In this document: positions 34,272-47,783 of the stretch, one piece after another | Layout: the number at the start of each line of letters is the position of its first letter | How positions within the stretch are numbered: position 1 is the stretch's first letter | Assembly: GCA_030015575.1 (NCBI GenBank) | Contig: CM057338.1 | Span: 773,215,864-773,279,863, forward strand | Origin: Agapanthus africanus | Lineage: Eukaryota; Streptophyta; Magnoliopsida; Asparagales; Amaryllidaceae | Direction: 5' to 3' | Length of the DNA: 64,000 nucleotides | Program-made: the position numbers and the translations under genes | Notes under the pieces: generated by a model | What the model was told of the DNA's origin: nothing | Seen by the model: only the letters and a program-made list of their open reading frames with translations | Database searches by the model: none

Positions 34272-34802
34272 CCTAGTCATGGGTATATCGAGACAGGGCA
34301 TCGATATACCAGAGTAGACTAGAGTATACGCTTCTCGACCCATGAGATGGGCGATGGATGATCCCATATCCATTGGTGTTCGACATCAGAGATGTTATAC
34401 GAGTGCTCAGTGGAGACTGGGTACACTGGATGGACTCGCCGAGAACTCCTAGATGGTATTATACCTCACGTCAGATAGCAGTTCTCTGATGACACTGGTA
34501 CAGGTTAGTCTGTAGACCTGAGATCGTCATAGAGTCTTGTGTGATTCCCACTGTGCTTTGATTTCCAACATACCACGTTCAAGAAGACCTGCAAAACGGT
34601 GGTTTTTGGGTACAGTCCCGAGTCATATGGAGGCAATGAGCGATAGTAGGGGTTTCGTCTCTCCCGGTATTGGGAGTTGATGTTGCGCTGTGCTCGATTG
34701 GTTATAATAAAGAAGTCCCTGGCCAGGTATGATTTAGAAATTTACTGGTAAGTGTTATCGGTAGTTTCTCGACCCGTTATGAGCCTCGTATCGGCATGAC
34801 TT
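34272..34802 (+). repeat. R5 copia LTR, second segment
   Basis: It resumes with the right target copy CCTAG (34272-34276) of R6 and continues the R5 LTR in register with R2 (8322 onward). It stops where R8 starts; GACTT (34798-34802) would be R8's left target copy. The rest of R5 lies right of the window. Confidence 0.85.
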
Positions 34803-36716
34803 TGTTAGTGTATATGCCCTAGGGGCCGTTATTGTATCATACTAGTTTGTATATTACTTAATGGAAGCTTGGGATATTCACAGTTATATTAACAGTCTCG
34901 CTCAACATAGTAGTATGCTACTTTGTTTATATCTATCTTAATATGTGTATATGTTAGCATATCGCGAATACATATTAATAGAGCCCTTAGGATCTTGCTT
35001 GACTACCAGCGTTGTGATGACAGTCACACTAGTGGGCGCTGGGCAGTCTACAAGCACATCCTTTTCAGGTCCCTAGTCGTAGGATTATCGAGACAGGGCA
35101 TCGATACTCCGGAGTAGACTAGTGTGTACGCTTCTCATCCCAGTTGGGGAATAGTCTGTCCCACAGCCATTAGTACGTTGTACTGGAGATAGTATACAGG
35201 TGCTCGTTGGGTTACGGGTACACCGAACAGGACTCGTAGGGAACTGTTGGTTGGTATTATACCCGTCGTTAATTAACAGTTCCTAAGTAACATGAGTACA
35301 GCATAGTCCGCAGACTTGACACTGCTGCTTCGTCTCCAGTGTGTTTCCACTATTCTTAGATTGCTACCCTATCACGGCTCAAAGGAGTCGTGCAAACAGG
35401 TAGCAGTTGGGTGCAGTCCCGAAGCACTTGGAGGCAGTGGCGGTTAGATAGGATTCGTCTCTCCCGGTATTTGGAGTTGATATCGCGTTGCGTTTGGAGA
35501 GCCATTACGCAAAGTCCCGGGCCAGGGCAAGCGAGATTTACTGGTAGGATTTCCAGTAGCTTCTCAAGGTGTAATGGGCTTCACTCCGACATGACTTATA
35601 CCGCTTTTAGGGGACTGACGCTTGCCGCCCTTAGGCCCGATATGCGATAGTCCTAGATGAACAGACCGGACTGTACGGAGATTGTCACATCAGGCTCAAT
35701 AGGAGTTCGGATGGGTTTCCTCATCGACCTTCTTATTGACATCTACTTAGGAACTGTTACGTACAGCTAGTACCGCTTGCGGCCTGTGGTTAAACCCGCT
35801 GCCAGCGTAGTGTCGAGTCTTTCGAGTCCCACACAGAGAGTTTCCCTACTTCAGGCGAAATGATCTAGAGGTCGTATGGTTTTACGACAGGGTTCGGACA
35901 CATACGTGTATTTATGTACATACGATGTTCGGACAGTTTTTACTAGCGGGCATTAGTTTATGCCAGATTCTAGTATTGGATTATTGGATTTATACAGTCT
36001 CAGTATTTCCGTGTTTTCATGAATGGGAGGGGCATTCTCATAATTAGTCGAGAAGCTTCTAGAAGATAGATGTGGTGGAGAGCTTAGGTGGAATTTGCAT
36101 TAAATGGATTAGTGACTCATGGAGTGATTCATTCAGATGAGTTAATGAAGCATTTATTGCTTAATGACTCATGAGATGATTCATCCAAAGTGAGTTAATG
36201 AAGCATGGTTGATATTATCATATGTTATTCATTTAGATAATTATCATGCTTCATATATTCACAAATGAGTTAGAATTCATAATCATTCTCACTTTCACAT
36301 TCTCTCTCATCTAGCTCTCTCTCTTCAAAGAACTAACCCTAATCCTCTCATGTGTTGAGATCCAAGGATTAGCAAGACTAATAGATCCCTAATCCTCTTT
36401 TATATCCTCTAGGTTACTTTGATTAGAAATCATAGCCACCTAGTTACCTCAAGAGAGAGGTTAAAGGTTGGAGAAGGAGCTCTCAGGTGGATCTTCTATC
36501 ACATCGAGGAGGCCGACGAGGAGGTGATCAACATGAACAAGAAGGACTAGAATCTTGAGGTATAATCATCTATCATAGTAGCTAATCACTTCTAGATAGT
36601 TGTTAGTTAGGGTTTGGCAAAGATCCGTAAAGTTAGTCGATATTAACTCAAACAAAATGATTGTTTTACCTATTCCGCCTCCCCGCATCTTGTGGGGTGT
36701 CTAACGTCGACTTACA
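34803..36716 (+). repeat. R8 5' LTR
   Basis: It starts TGTTAGTGTATATGCCC and ends CGACTTACA. The first 1.2 kb parallels R6. A donor-like GAG/GTATAAT (GT 36560-36561) lies about 155 bases before the end. Only one LTR is in the window, so no age can be estimated. Confidence 0.88.
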
Positions 36717-36717
36717 G

Positions 36718-38783
36718 TGGTATCAGGGCCTAACTAAACCATAACTAACATGTTAGAAAAGTCATTAGAAATTCGATCGCAAAACGAACCCGAAAAAATA
36801 TCATTTTCAAATAGTTTCTGCCGTTTTTAAAAAGGGGTCTAAAAATTTTTCAGGGACCCTTAAAAATACAAGCAGGTTTTTTTAAGAATTGTGAAGAAAT
36901 TTAGGACAGTGAATCGGTCAAACCGTCGCGGAACCGCCGCCGATCCAAGCGATCCTCCGCGGATCTGCGGCCAAGTTGACTCCGAGTCAACCCAAATTTG
37001 CTCAGTTATTCTTCTGTGTTGATGTTGTGTTTTCTGGGATGATTTGTTTCTGCTCGGGTTTTATGTGCACAGAGAATTGTTTGGAGTAGATTCATTAGTG
37101 TTGCTTGATCGATATTCTAAGTTATTTGGCTAACTTGATTATATCTTTGTTGTGTTTAATGTGTTCATAAACCTCCTCTATCTGCTAGTATGTCGGTTAG
37201 CAGGGGTTGCACATTTCTGTAATGGTTTTTACTGGTTTGTGATTATGCACTTGTTGGATTGTCGTGAATGGATAGCCGGGGATGTGAGACGAGTGTTTCT
37301 TTCATTCAAATGTAAATTTGTAATTTGTTGTAATATTCTTTTGCGGGGCACATCCGAGTTGAGGTTGTAGCCACCGTTGTATTATTTCATTTACTGTTTT
37401 CTGCTCCTAGGATAGACCCAAGGTGGGGTGCACAAAATACCGGGTACTTTGAAGTGTTTAGTGGCCTACTCATGTTGTTAAGGGAGACCGCTTCACTTCA
37501 GGTACTTGGCGGGTAGTTTGCCGTACCCGTAAGGGTCTAGGGTGGGGTTTTGGCTATTCATCGCGACTGTGTAATCCGTCTTTCTTTGCAGGCTCAAAAG
37601 GAATGCGGATTCGTAGAAAATCCAATATGTTCATCTGTGATCTGGAATGCCTATTATTGCGTCTGACGAATGTACAATATTTATATATATATCTATTAGG
37701 CGTTACTTATGTTTTGCACCCGCGCTAGCCCAGCCCCCGCTCTGTCGTTAGTTAAGTAACCTAATGGGTGAATGACGGGGCCTAGTGGCGAATGAGGATG
37801 GCATAAGAGGACGTTGTATTTTCGTAGTTTTCTGCAATGATAGGTTAAATGATGGGACGCATTATATTAATGCAAAGAAAATAAACCAAAGTTAAATCAT
37901 TGGAACAGTTTAAAAGAAACCACTCGGTTTTTTAAAACAGAAGATTTTTTTAAATTGTGGAGCTTAAACCACTCCTTTTAAAAGCTATCAGGTTCTTTCG
38001 ATCATATCAAGTTCACTACGTTCACGGTTTCGCCAAAACCATTCGTAGCCCTCCGTTATTTCATTTGGGTATTCAGTAGTATTCAAGCTATGTATTTTGA
38101 CCAATGCCAAGGTATAGTGTTTGGTAGCTGCTGGGAATTCATTTATTGCATAGATAGATGAGTTGGTTTGGGACATTCGTACTATCATTTGGCCAACGTC
38201 AGGGTTATATACAGATGGGTTCAAATTAACAAGATAATGATGGGTAGAACTTGACATGTGACTTATGACATTTTGACCAACGCCAAGGTCATAAGAGCAT
38301 GGGGCAGAAATTTATATCGGGAATTTCTAAAGAAACTGAAATTTGCTAAGAGTTGCATATCATTTGGAGTGTGATAATTTTGGTAGGATTCCTTCAGCTT
38401 TATCACACGAAGATATTTGGATCCCGATCCTACTGTGAGTATCCGCTACTCATCAGGAGATTCGTCACTTAACGATCAATGCTATAAACTAAGTAGGTGT
38501 CGAGAAAGGTGTCAGCGGGGTTACGCCCCCAGAGAAAAGAGGTTATTTAATTAAGAAATTTCACGAAAGCGTCGTAAAACCTCCCTCGAAGTACCGACAC
38601 CAGCCTGGCTGAACGGTTAAGCAAGTATTGTACGGTGAGAATAGTCCTGACTAGTTCTTCCTTTTTGGTTTGAGGACGGATTCGAGAAACAGTGGGAGCC
38701 ATCCTGTTTAGATAAACTAAAAACCACTCTAAACTTGCAAGAGCATCATGCTAAAGTGTTTCCTCTCTCTCTCCTAATTGCAG
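36718..38783 (+). other. R8 primer site and leader
   Basis: The primer site is at 36718-36730. A GC-rich region with CCGCGG lies at about 36925-36975. A CGTTAG/CTAATGG stem is at 37746-37767 and a GCATTA/TAATGC hairpin at 37859-37873. The triple array is at 38097-38288, the GTTTAGA/TCTAAAC stem at 38706-38734 and the pyrimidine tract ends GCAG (AG 38782-38783). The module order is the same as in R6. Confidence 0.7.
38092..38296 (+). promoter_or_regulatory. R8 triple leader hairpin
   Basis: Units TTGACCAAYGCCAAGG-like lie at 38097-38112, 38189-38204 and 38273-38288. The outer pairs are CTAT/ATAG for the first and CTTATGAC/GTCATAAG for the third. The inner loop type (CCAAYG) is private to this element, yet is shared by its own three units. 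Confidence 0.55.
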
Positions 38784-38794
38784 CGACCCAGAAC

Positions 38795-39508
38795 ATGACA
38801 GGCCTTAAGTTACTATTAGATAAAAATATTTTGACAGGGCTAAACTATAAAGACTGGTTCCGGAATGTTAAGATGGCTATAATTTATGACAAATTGGGGT
38901 ATGTCCTTACTACTAAGGCACCTGCTATTCCTGGTCCAGAATCCAGTGTCGCAGATAAGAAAATCCGCAGGACCTGGGAGATTGACTGCGCGAAGGCCAA
39001 ATGCATCGTGCTTGCCTCTATGAATAATGAACATCAAAGGAGGCACGAGAATATGGATCTTGAATCCATATTTCTCCACACCAAGGAACTGCATGGAGAG
39101 CAATCTCTTTTAGCTAGATACGAGACCTCGAAGAACTTGTTTCAGTCGAGGCTGGCCGTCGGATCATCTGTAGGAGAACATGTCTTTAAGATGATTGGCT
39201 ATATAGAAGAGCTCGCGGACCTCGGGATAACATTAGAGAATGAGCTCTATACAGACTTGGTTCTTCAGTCCCTTCCTTCCACCTACGTCCAGTTTATTCT
39301 GAATTTCAACATTCAAGGAAAAGAAGTTGAACTTCCAGAACTCCTTAACATGTTGAGGAGTACAGAGGACACCTTGCAGAAAGCGGGAAACACCCACTAT
39401 GTTTGTTCGTAGTGCTTCCTCTTCCAGGTCCAAGGCAAGGGCCATAGGAAGGAAGAAGAAGGCCGCTACCAAACCAAGAGGTGGTGTTGGCAAGGTGGGA
39501 GTTAAGGG
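38795..39508 (+). pseudogene. gag: R8 gag fragment
   Basis: The best start is ATG 38795 (MTGLKLLLDKN), 11 bases after the acceptor-like AG. Typical copia Gag blocks follow: LNYKDWFRNVKMAI, CAKAKCIVLASM, GEQSLLARYETSKNLFQSRLA, then VLQSLPSTYVQF and the basic stretch RSKARAIGRKKK. The region is interrupted by R9 at 39508, so protease and everything downstream lie elsewhere. The fragment has about one break besides that insertion. It is the best-preserved Gag of the window. Confidence 0.85.
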
Positions 39509-39584
39509 TGTAGGGTTCCTAGGCACTCTAACAAGGTTCAAGAAGCATCAACCATGCCCGAATAAAATTTTAGACGTGCCGAAC
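39509..39584 (-). repeat. R9 LTR, first segment
   Basis: This is the reverse complement of an LTR end (TAGGAACCCTACA), followed after 76 bases by R10. CGAAC (39580-39584) is R10's left target copy. The LTR resumes at 50025. Confidence 0.75.
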
Positions 39585-41822
39585 TGTAGGGTTCCTAGGC
39601 ACACTAATGAGGTCTCACAAGGCATCAACCATGCCAATTTCAAATTTTACAAGTGCCGAGAAACCCTAATACGGATCGTTAACTAGAATTTTAGGCGAAA
39701 AAGCAACTAGTTAACAACTTAACTAAGTGAACGGAAATACAACCTTTGTAGATCCGGTTCTCTACCTCCATAGCTCCGCGATGAAGTCCCCTTGCTGTCC
39801 AAATCAAACCCTGGGCTCTAGCGTCGGCTTCATCGGAGAAATGGGCGGGCTAGGTCATCGACTACGATGCCGAAGATGATCTACGTCGAGGCATCGCAAG
39901 ATCAAGCTCCCACTTCACTAAGTCATGAAACTTGTGAAGAAAACACTCTATACTACTTGGCAAGAGCTAGAGGATGAAGAAATAGGAAGTGGGTTCACTT
40001 TAGAATTGGATTTCTCACTCTTTTTCACTAGTTGCCATTGATGGAGGCAAGCTTCTTTCTTGCTCATGAAGAAGAAGAAGAAAAAGATATGATAAGTGTT
40101 ATGATGAGTTAATTGAATAGAAAAGAATAATAAACCTTATCATAATATAACCATGGTCAAGTGTAGAGAATGAATCATGGTTGAGTGGAATGGTTAGGGT
40201 TAAGCATGAGACAAAATGGTCACTTGGTCAAAGCTTCATGAAGCTTCAATATCAAACAAAGAAAGCCACCATTTTCTCTCATTATCTTCATTTGCCAAAA
40301 AGAAATAAATAAATAAATCAATAAATAGATAAATGAATAAGTAAAGGAAAAGAAACCCTAACCATTCTTATAACCATGGTTTAATTCTTTACATAAACCC
40401 AAGTGAGCATGTATCATCAAACATGATGCAAACAAGTGCACAAAAGTATATCACATATACAACTTGTGAACTTCAAGTGAGAAAATCCATTTAAAGTGAA
40501 CCAATACTAGTTAATGAAAAGTAATATATCAAATATATGATTATGCATTAAATCATTAAATCAACACTTGATTCAATGATCCGGTCATATCGCACACAAC
40601 CGACTAGTATACAATGTTTCGTTTTATCGAATCAATCCTTGATTCGATAACTAGGTTATATCGCATACAACCATTCGACACATTCATCGCGAGAATGAAA
40701 TACGGTATCACATACACGCATTATTCTCGGTCCCGCACATATCTCATATGCGCTCCTATTTCGTTTCGCTTGAGCCAGGGAACCTCTGTGTAGGACTCTA
40801 AAGACTCGTCAATACGCCGGTAGCAGATGATGATCATATCAAACACCCACAAGCCGCAAGCGGTCTGCTAAACGTAACGGCCACCCGGGTATTGAGCGAC
40901 CAGAAGATCGACGAGCAAGCCCGCTCACACTCCTGTGAATCCAACCAGTAACACTTACCGTACAGTCCGGTCTGTTCGTCTGATATGTCGCATATCTCGC
41001 CTAGGGGTGGTAAACGTCAGACCCCAATAGCTCGATAAATCGTGTCGATATGAGGTCTATAACAGTTCGAGAAACTACTGGTAATACTTACCAGTAAATC
41101 TCAGCAACCCTGGCCAGGGATTTCCGGTTATAGCCAATCGAACACAGCGCAACATCAACTCCCTATACCGGGAGAGACGAATCCCCTCCTATCGCTCATT
41201 GCCTCCATGTGATTCGGGACTGTACCCAAAAACCACCGTTTTGCACGCCCTCTTGGACGTGGTAAGGTAGAAATCAAAGCATAGTGGGAACCACACAAGA
41301 CTCTATGACGATCTCGGGTCAACAGACTACTCTGTACCAGTGTCACCAGAGAACTGCCATCTGACGTAAGGTATAATACCATCTGGGAGTTCTCGGCGAG
41401 TCCGTCCAGTGTACCCAGTCTCCACTGAGCACCCGTATATCATCTCTGATGTCAAACACCAATGGATATGGGATCGTCCATCGCCCATCTGTATGGGTCG
41501 AGAAGGTATACGCTAGTCTACTCTGGTATATCGATGCCCCGTCTCGATACACCCACGACTAGGGACCTTGAAGGATGTAGTTATGGACTACCATGTCCCT
41601 ACTAGTATGATCCGCATCATAGTCCAGGTACTCAAGTACACATCCTAAGGGCTTTACCAACATGTAACAGAGAGACAATCAATGTACACGTTAAGGTAAA
41701 GAGTAACCAGATAGCATACCATCATGTCGAGCAAGAAAGTCCTCCCTATATATGTCCCAGCATCCACTACAATATACATCTAATGTACAGTAATGGCCTC
41801 TAGGGCATACATATAACTAACA
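39585..41822 (-). repeat. R10 3' LTR
   Basis: 2238 bp, reverse complement of TGTTAGTTATATG...CCCTACA. It contains the same AAGCTTCATGAAGCTT palindrome (near 40230) as R2's LTRs. Confidence 0.92.
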
Positions 41823-41849
41823 ATCTCCCACTTGCACTAGGGCCATCTG

Positions 41850-44620
41850 ATAGCAGTGGTTGTAGTATCTCATACTCAACCATCCCATAAAAGTCTCTCT
41901 CTGGGAAAAGGCCTTTGTGAGTGGATCCGCCGTGTTGTCCTCTGAGTATACTCTCCTTACCTCGATCACCCTGGAGATCAACCATCTCCACGATCAGGTG
42001 ACACTGCCTTAGAATATGTCTGGATCACTGATGGGACCGGCGTTCCTTGGCATAAGCCACAACTCCATTGTCTCACAATGGTTGGAACGTAGTTCATCTC
42101 ATGAACCAATATACACCCAAACATCCTCCTTGGTAGCATCTTAAGTAGCGATGTATCCAGCCTTAATCGTCTAGTATGCCACGGTATCTAGCTTGGAACT
42201 CTTCCAACATACCGTCCCTTTCCTGAGGGTAAAGACAATGCCTTCGACTGACATTCAGTCGTCATTATCACCCTGGAACCCTTCCAGTGATTCTCCCCAG
42301 GATCGATTGATACCATCTCACTACAACTAGTGAGGATCCTAACATCCAATTAGATCTATCTCATAGATCCAAAACCCAGGATTTAGGAGGTATCACTTTG
42401 ATCCTTTATGGGGAATCATTGTGATAAGCGGAGATTGACCGAGCGTTGCATAGGAAACTCTTTTCTTATCAAGAGTATGTCATCCACGTACTCTACGAGG
42501 ATCACCACCATACTCCCTACTACCTTTATGTTTATACAAGGTTCATCTACCATTTTGATGATGTCAAACTCTTTGACTACTTCATCAAAACAGACGTTCC
42601 AACTCCACGATGCCTGCTTTATCCTATATAGCATCTTGTACACGTTTCCACTGCTCCCACTGTCTACGAAGCCCTCTGGCTGTGTACTTATAGACGCACT
42701 CTTTTAAAACACCATCTAGAAAAGCAGTCATGGCACCCAGCCGCCAGATATCGTAGTCATGGTATGTAGCCGTGGCAAGTAGGATCTGTATGGACTTAAG
42801 CATAGCCACTTGAAAAGGTTTCATCATTATCCACGCCTGGTCGATGACGAAAAAGCTTTAACAAGTCTAGCTTTGAAAGTCTCAACTTTTCCATCTACAC
42901 CAAGTAATCTTCTCAAGATATACTTGCTCTTGATAGGGATTTAACCCTTCAGATATAGCAACCAAAGTCCATACTTTGTCGGTGTACATGGATTCCACCT
43001 CAGATCGCTAAGCATCCAGCCATTCTTACAGAGTCCCACTCCTGATGGCCAGCTCGAAACTAGTTGGGTCATCATCTTATGATGCAATCCTCGCTCCCAC
43101 TTTCATAGAGAAACCGAAGTATCTCTCAGGCGGGTGAGGAACCTTACTAGATCGGCGGAGAGGCTGAGGTTCATTGGTAACTATTGAATCCTTTGGTTCT
43201 TTCAAATCATCAGCTGCAGTTTGTATAGCTGGAACGTTTCCAGTTCTACATAACTGACCTTGCCTCGAGCTTGTCCGGATTTTGCTTTTCAGACATAGGC
43301 TGGACAACCCCAAATCTTAACTAACTTAAGAGATGGGCTCTTCCCTTATCATATCAAATATGAAGTGGTAGGCAACTGATTTGATTTGAACCCTATTCAA
43401 TAGGTATGCAGCTTCTCAAGTGCATAACTCCCAAAAAGGAAATAGGTAACTCAGTAGTACTCATCATAGAGCACACCTTATCATATAGGGTGTGATTGCT
43501 CCACCCCGATATACCATCGTGCTATGGTGTATACGGAGGAGTAATGCTGAGAGAGAATCTCATTCTCTTTTAGAATAATCCAGGATTTCCGTGCTCAAGT
43601 ATTCTCCTCCTTGATCTTATCAAAGGACATAATACTTATACCCGTATTGGTTCTCTACATCTAGCTTATATTCTGTGAATATCTCAAAAGGTTCGGACTT
43701 GTGTTTCAACAGGAACATATGTCTGAATCTAAAGAGATCATTAGAGAATGTAATGAAGTACAAAGAACCGGTCTTGGTATGTGTAGACAGGGGACCTTAC
43801 ATACATCAACATGTATCATTCCAAGAGTTTACTAACTCTTTCTCTGTTTCCAATAAACAAAGCTTATGTCATTATATCTTTGTGACATGACTGGCAAGTT
43901 TCACAAGATGTAGATTCAAACTGATTTAAATATGCATCTTCATGTAATTTCAGCTAGTCGGGTCACATTGATATGACCTAGTCTACAATACCACAAGAAG
44001 GATTCGTTCATTTCTGGACTCTTCCTCTTGTGTGTATTCTGTATACTAAAGAACTGTAGTTTGATTTAGAACATCAATGCTTTTAGATAACGTGCCTGAA
44101 CCGATCAACTTTTGATATAGGAAATGTTCAAAACATTATCCAACAATACAAAATTATATCCTTTCTTTACTAATAAAGAGACTGATATGATTTTGTATAT
44201 CAGGTTCGGTATCTAATAACATTCGTTCAGAATCAATGTATTGGTAATACAAGGTGACAGTGACCAACAGACTTGGTTGCAACACTTGCCCCGTTTTCTG
44301 CCTCATGAAACTTATCACCCGTTCTCAGTTCTCTACCTTTCTGTAGCCCTATGTAACAGATTACATATCTGGGATCCTGATCTGGTATCATATACCCAGG
44401 ACGTAAAGGATACTCAGAAACAGTTCTCTGTAATCAATACACCCGAAGATGATGCATCATCATGCACTCTCTTCGTTTGGGCGGCACGGGAATTCTGGTA
44501 ATCCCCAATTTCCTGCTCTGTCTTATAACAATTATAAGTTGGAGCGGGACCAACGTTCCCCAGCTCAGTATAACAAGCGGGTTCGGTCAATACATCCGTA
44601 TTATTATCTTGATTAAGGCG
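41850..44620 (-). pseudogene. R10 gag-pol remnant
   Basis: Copia traces lie in order on the minus strand. A gag start (NNTDVLTEPACYTEL) and protease trace lie near 44390-44600, a GAG-pre-integrase trace near 43900-44040, integrase traces near 43280-43800, RT near 42416-42830 (IKQASWSWNVCFD, LLIRKEF) and an RNase H tail near 41870-42280. It is heavily broken. The same gag trace is found in R2 (5318 onward), which argues for shared decay. Confidence 0.8.
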
Positions 44621-44631
44621 TGATATGGTCG

Positions 44632-47600
44632 CTACCTGGAGAGAGAGAGAAGAAAACACTAAGCGTGCGCTCTTGCAAGAATAGATTGGTTTTTATTTTA
44701 TCTAATCAGGATGGCTCCCACTGCTTTTTATCAAATCTTCCTTCAAACCCTAAAAGAAAAGACTAGCCGGGATTAATTACACACTACAAGTTCGCCAATC
44801 TTTCAGCCAGGCCAGTGTCGGTACTTTGAGGGAGGTCCCCCGTGCTTTCGCACGAACCTAATTAATGTTAACCTCGTTTTCCCAGAGGCTTAACCTCGTT
44901 GACACCTTTCTAGACACCTACTTAATCGGCTAATTGTAATGTATAAAACTCTCTCAGGAGTAACTCTTACTCGCAGCGGGTATCGGGATCCAACTATCTC
45001 ATAGAAGGTATGCAATCTCATTGCAAATTTCAATACTTGAAATTCCCGATAATATTTTGCCCCTAGCGTCCTATGACCTTGACGGAGGTCAACAAACCAT
45101 AGGCTGCTAGTCAAGTTCAACCCGTCATTTCTTGATCGAATTAAACCCACCCGCACGACCCTTGACGGAGGTCAACAAGGCCGCACGACTACCCTAATCC
45201 AATCTGCATCATATGCATAAGCAGATAAATACTAGTTAGCTACCGCACACTACGCCTTGACGGAGGTCAACAAACGTAGCACGAATACTAACTACCACTT
45301 ATCTGAAATGACGGAGGGCTACGACAGGTTTTTCTGAAAACCTATTGCGTAATGAACTTGATATCGTTGTAGAATCAAATGAATTTTGAAATGGAGTGTC
45401 TTTGAGGCTTTTCTAGTTTTGCTAAAGGAGTCACTCCCGATGAAGGAATCGTCGGTCCTTTCCTCGTCGAATGAGGTGCGGGATATATCATATATATCAC
45501 TGTGAAAAGCAAAAACTCTTAAAAGAAATCAAAAGACAAACCGAGTGTGTAGCATCTGCCAGTTATTGCTAAAGGAGTTACTCCCGGTGAAGGGATCTCG
45601 GTCCTTTCCTCATCGAATAAGGTGCAGGATATATCATATATACCGCTGTGCAAAGCAAGAACTGTAGCTACCTGTTTTATTTTTGAAATTCGATTCTACA
45701 ACATCTTTAGGTTTCTTTTATTTTCATTAATCATATTAATGAAGTCCCATCATTTAAGTTACCTAAACATCACAGATAAATACGACGTACACTTATGCCA
45801 TCCGCATTCGCCTCGATGTCCCCTCGTGCACCGTTAGGTTAGGTAACTAACGGCAGAGCGGTGCAGGGCTAGCGCGGGTGTAAAACATAAGTAACGTCTA
45901 TATAATATATCATATATACTATATACTGTACCTATCACAGAACATCACATGATCACATCATAGATATCGCAGCAGAAGAATCATATGAAATATTGGATAT
46001 ACTAGGACGTCCGTATTTTCAATACGAGCCAGTATAAAACACGGATTCCACGGTCGCGATGAATAGCCAAACCCACACCTCTAGACCCCTACGAGAGCGG
46101 CAAGCAACCCTACCAATTCTAGAGTTAGGAGACCCAGACTCAACTCCTCGAGTTGGTCTCCCACTGGACTCCAGAACCCGGTTACTTGTGCTCCCCTCCT
46201 TGGGTCTATCCTAGTGCGGAAAAGTAAATAATATACAAAGGGTGACACCTTCCGCAATCTGGAAGTGCTCCAATAAAAGAATATTACATACAAGTTTTTA
46301 CATGAATGAAAATGAAAAACACTCATCTCACATAAAAACCCCCGGCTATTCAAACACGACGATCCAATATAACATATCCAGCAACACATAACATCACATG
46401 TCATCAACGTAAGTAAATATGCGCATTCCAATTGTCGTTGACTTATAGCAACGAAACCGGCGATATCATATATTACACTTACGGTCACAGAAAAGAAAGT
46501 GTAAAACTACAACAATTGGAATCTGCAACCGCTTTAGACATCGCATGCCTAATCAAATGAAATACTTAGACATCGCATGCCTAACAATTATAAACCCCGC
46601 ATTTTAGTCTCAAAATCGAAAACACTTTTCAATATAGAGTCGGGTAATTCAACAAGATTCCCGACATCCTGATCGAATGCTCGTCGCAAACTTTAGTAGG
46701 CGGCCGCACCCTGACGCCGTCGACAAAGTGCACCAAGGCGGAACACCGCTGCCGCGAGCACCCGAACGGATGCTTTCGGCGACGGGGTTCTCCTACAGTC
46801 ACTTGGTCGGGGCTATGGAGTGTAGCTGTCTATTAAGTTTATCCGGCGAGTATCCGCGTACGCTACGTGATTGCGACGGACTTTTGATCACATCAAAATT
46901 TCGTGGCAACCGATCAAGTGAGACTAAAGTGCTATGTTTATAACATTCATTCAGTTATCTCATAACTGTTTGTGAATTCCAATTATTGTATCACATTCCG
47001 GATAAATAGAAAATGTTAAACTTTCCGATCGAACAATCGAACACCCAAGTTTTCCCGATACAGTCCAACACATGAAATAAGTCTAAAAACATTCAGTTCG
47101 CGCCTCAGTACCAACGGTCCAGCCGTAGAAGGGTCAAGCCAACGCCTCACATATGGCACGCCGTACTGCCCCAAACCCTAAGGTTCAAAGGGCAGTTCAA
47201 GACGGTCACATAATCGAGTTAAGGTTTGTTGTCTTCTAGAGGGACCATCGCGTTACTTGCACTACTTAGAACGTCGTTAAACTACGGAAAAGTACAACAA
47301 TTGGAAATTTCCTGGCAGGGGAAAAAGTGGGTATTTATATCCGGTCGAACTTTTTAACATATTCAAAAATTATCCGGAAAAACACATAGACAAGACTTGA
47401 TAATCCGATCGAATCCTTAATTCCCAATGCAACCCCAGAACACTCAACTTTTGAGTCAAATTAAAAATTCCCAGAAAACTCAGCATAATAAAATAGGAAT
47501 TACTGTGCAAAAAGGGAGTGATGACGTCATCATCTTGCCGCGGAACCGTCGCAGAAGCTAGGCTTCTGCCGCGGTTCCGCCGCACATTGGACTCTTCTCT

Positions 47601-47770
47601 TGGAAAATTTTGCATCGTAATTCTTAGAATTCCCTGCTGAATTTTTTAAGCATTTTTAATCTGGAAAAACCCCAGTTTTTAGAAAAAGTCCAGAGAGCAC
47701 TTAGGATTTTAGGGTTTCGATTCGATCGGGTTTCAAACGTCGTCTACACTTCGCCTAAAGCTCTAGCTAG
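44632..47770 (-). other. R10 leader with structured RNA modules
   Basis: Read on the minus strand: a GC-rich hairpin GCAGAAGC/GCTTCTGC (47551-47569), the CCGTTAG/CTAACGG stem (45831-45853), the TTCATTAA/TTAATGAA stem (45723-45743), two CCTC/CCTTAT hairpins (45608-45622 and 45462-45476), the triple TTGAC array (45077-45270) and a pyrimidine tract ending TAG (AG 44632-44633). No coding support. Confidence 0.7.
45072..45280 (-). promoter_or_regulatory. R10 triple leader hairpin
   Basis: Units TTGACCTCCGTCAAGG lie at 45255-45270, 45160-45175 and 45077-45092, identical in all three. The first is enclosed by CTACG/CGTAG. The third is enclosed by CCTATG/CATAGG and, further out, CTAGC/GCTAG. These are different stem sequences from R2, R6 and R7, with pairing kept. 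Confidence 0.68.
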
Positions 47771-47782
47771 TCTCTGATACCA
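47771..47782 (-). promoter_or_regulatory. R10 primer binding site
   Basis: Reverse complement of TGGTATCAGAGA, one base from the LTR end. Confidence 0.88.
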
Positions 47783-47783
47783 C

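Larger units (their letters stand above)
34803..39508 (+). mobile_element. R8: Ty1/copia element, 5' part
   Basis: The 5' LTR is 34803-36716, the primer site 36718-36730 (TGGTATCAGGGCC), followed by a leader to 38783 and a gag region from 38795 to the R9 insertion. The LTR start TGTTAGTGTATATGCCC and the leader modules place it with R6, but the LTR is shorter (1914 bp) and its middle, about 36000-36480, is not like R6's. AAGGG (39504-39508) would be the left target copy of R9. The remainder lies beyond the window. The gag region is well preserved but not whole. Confidence 0.88.
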
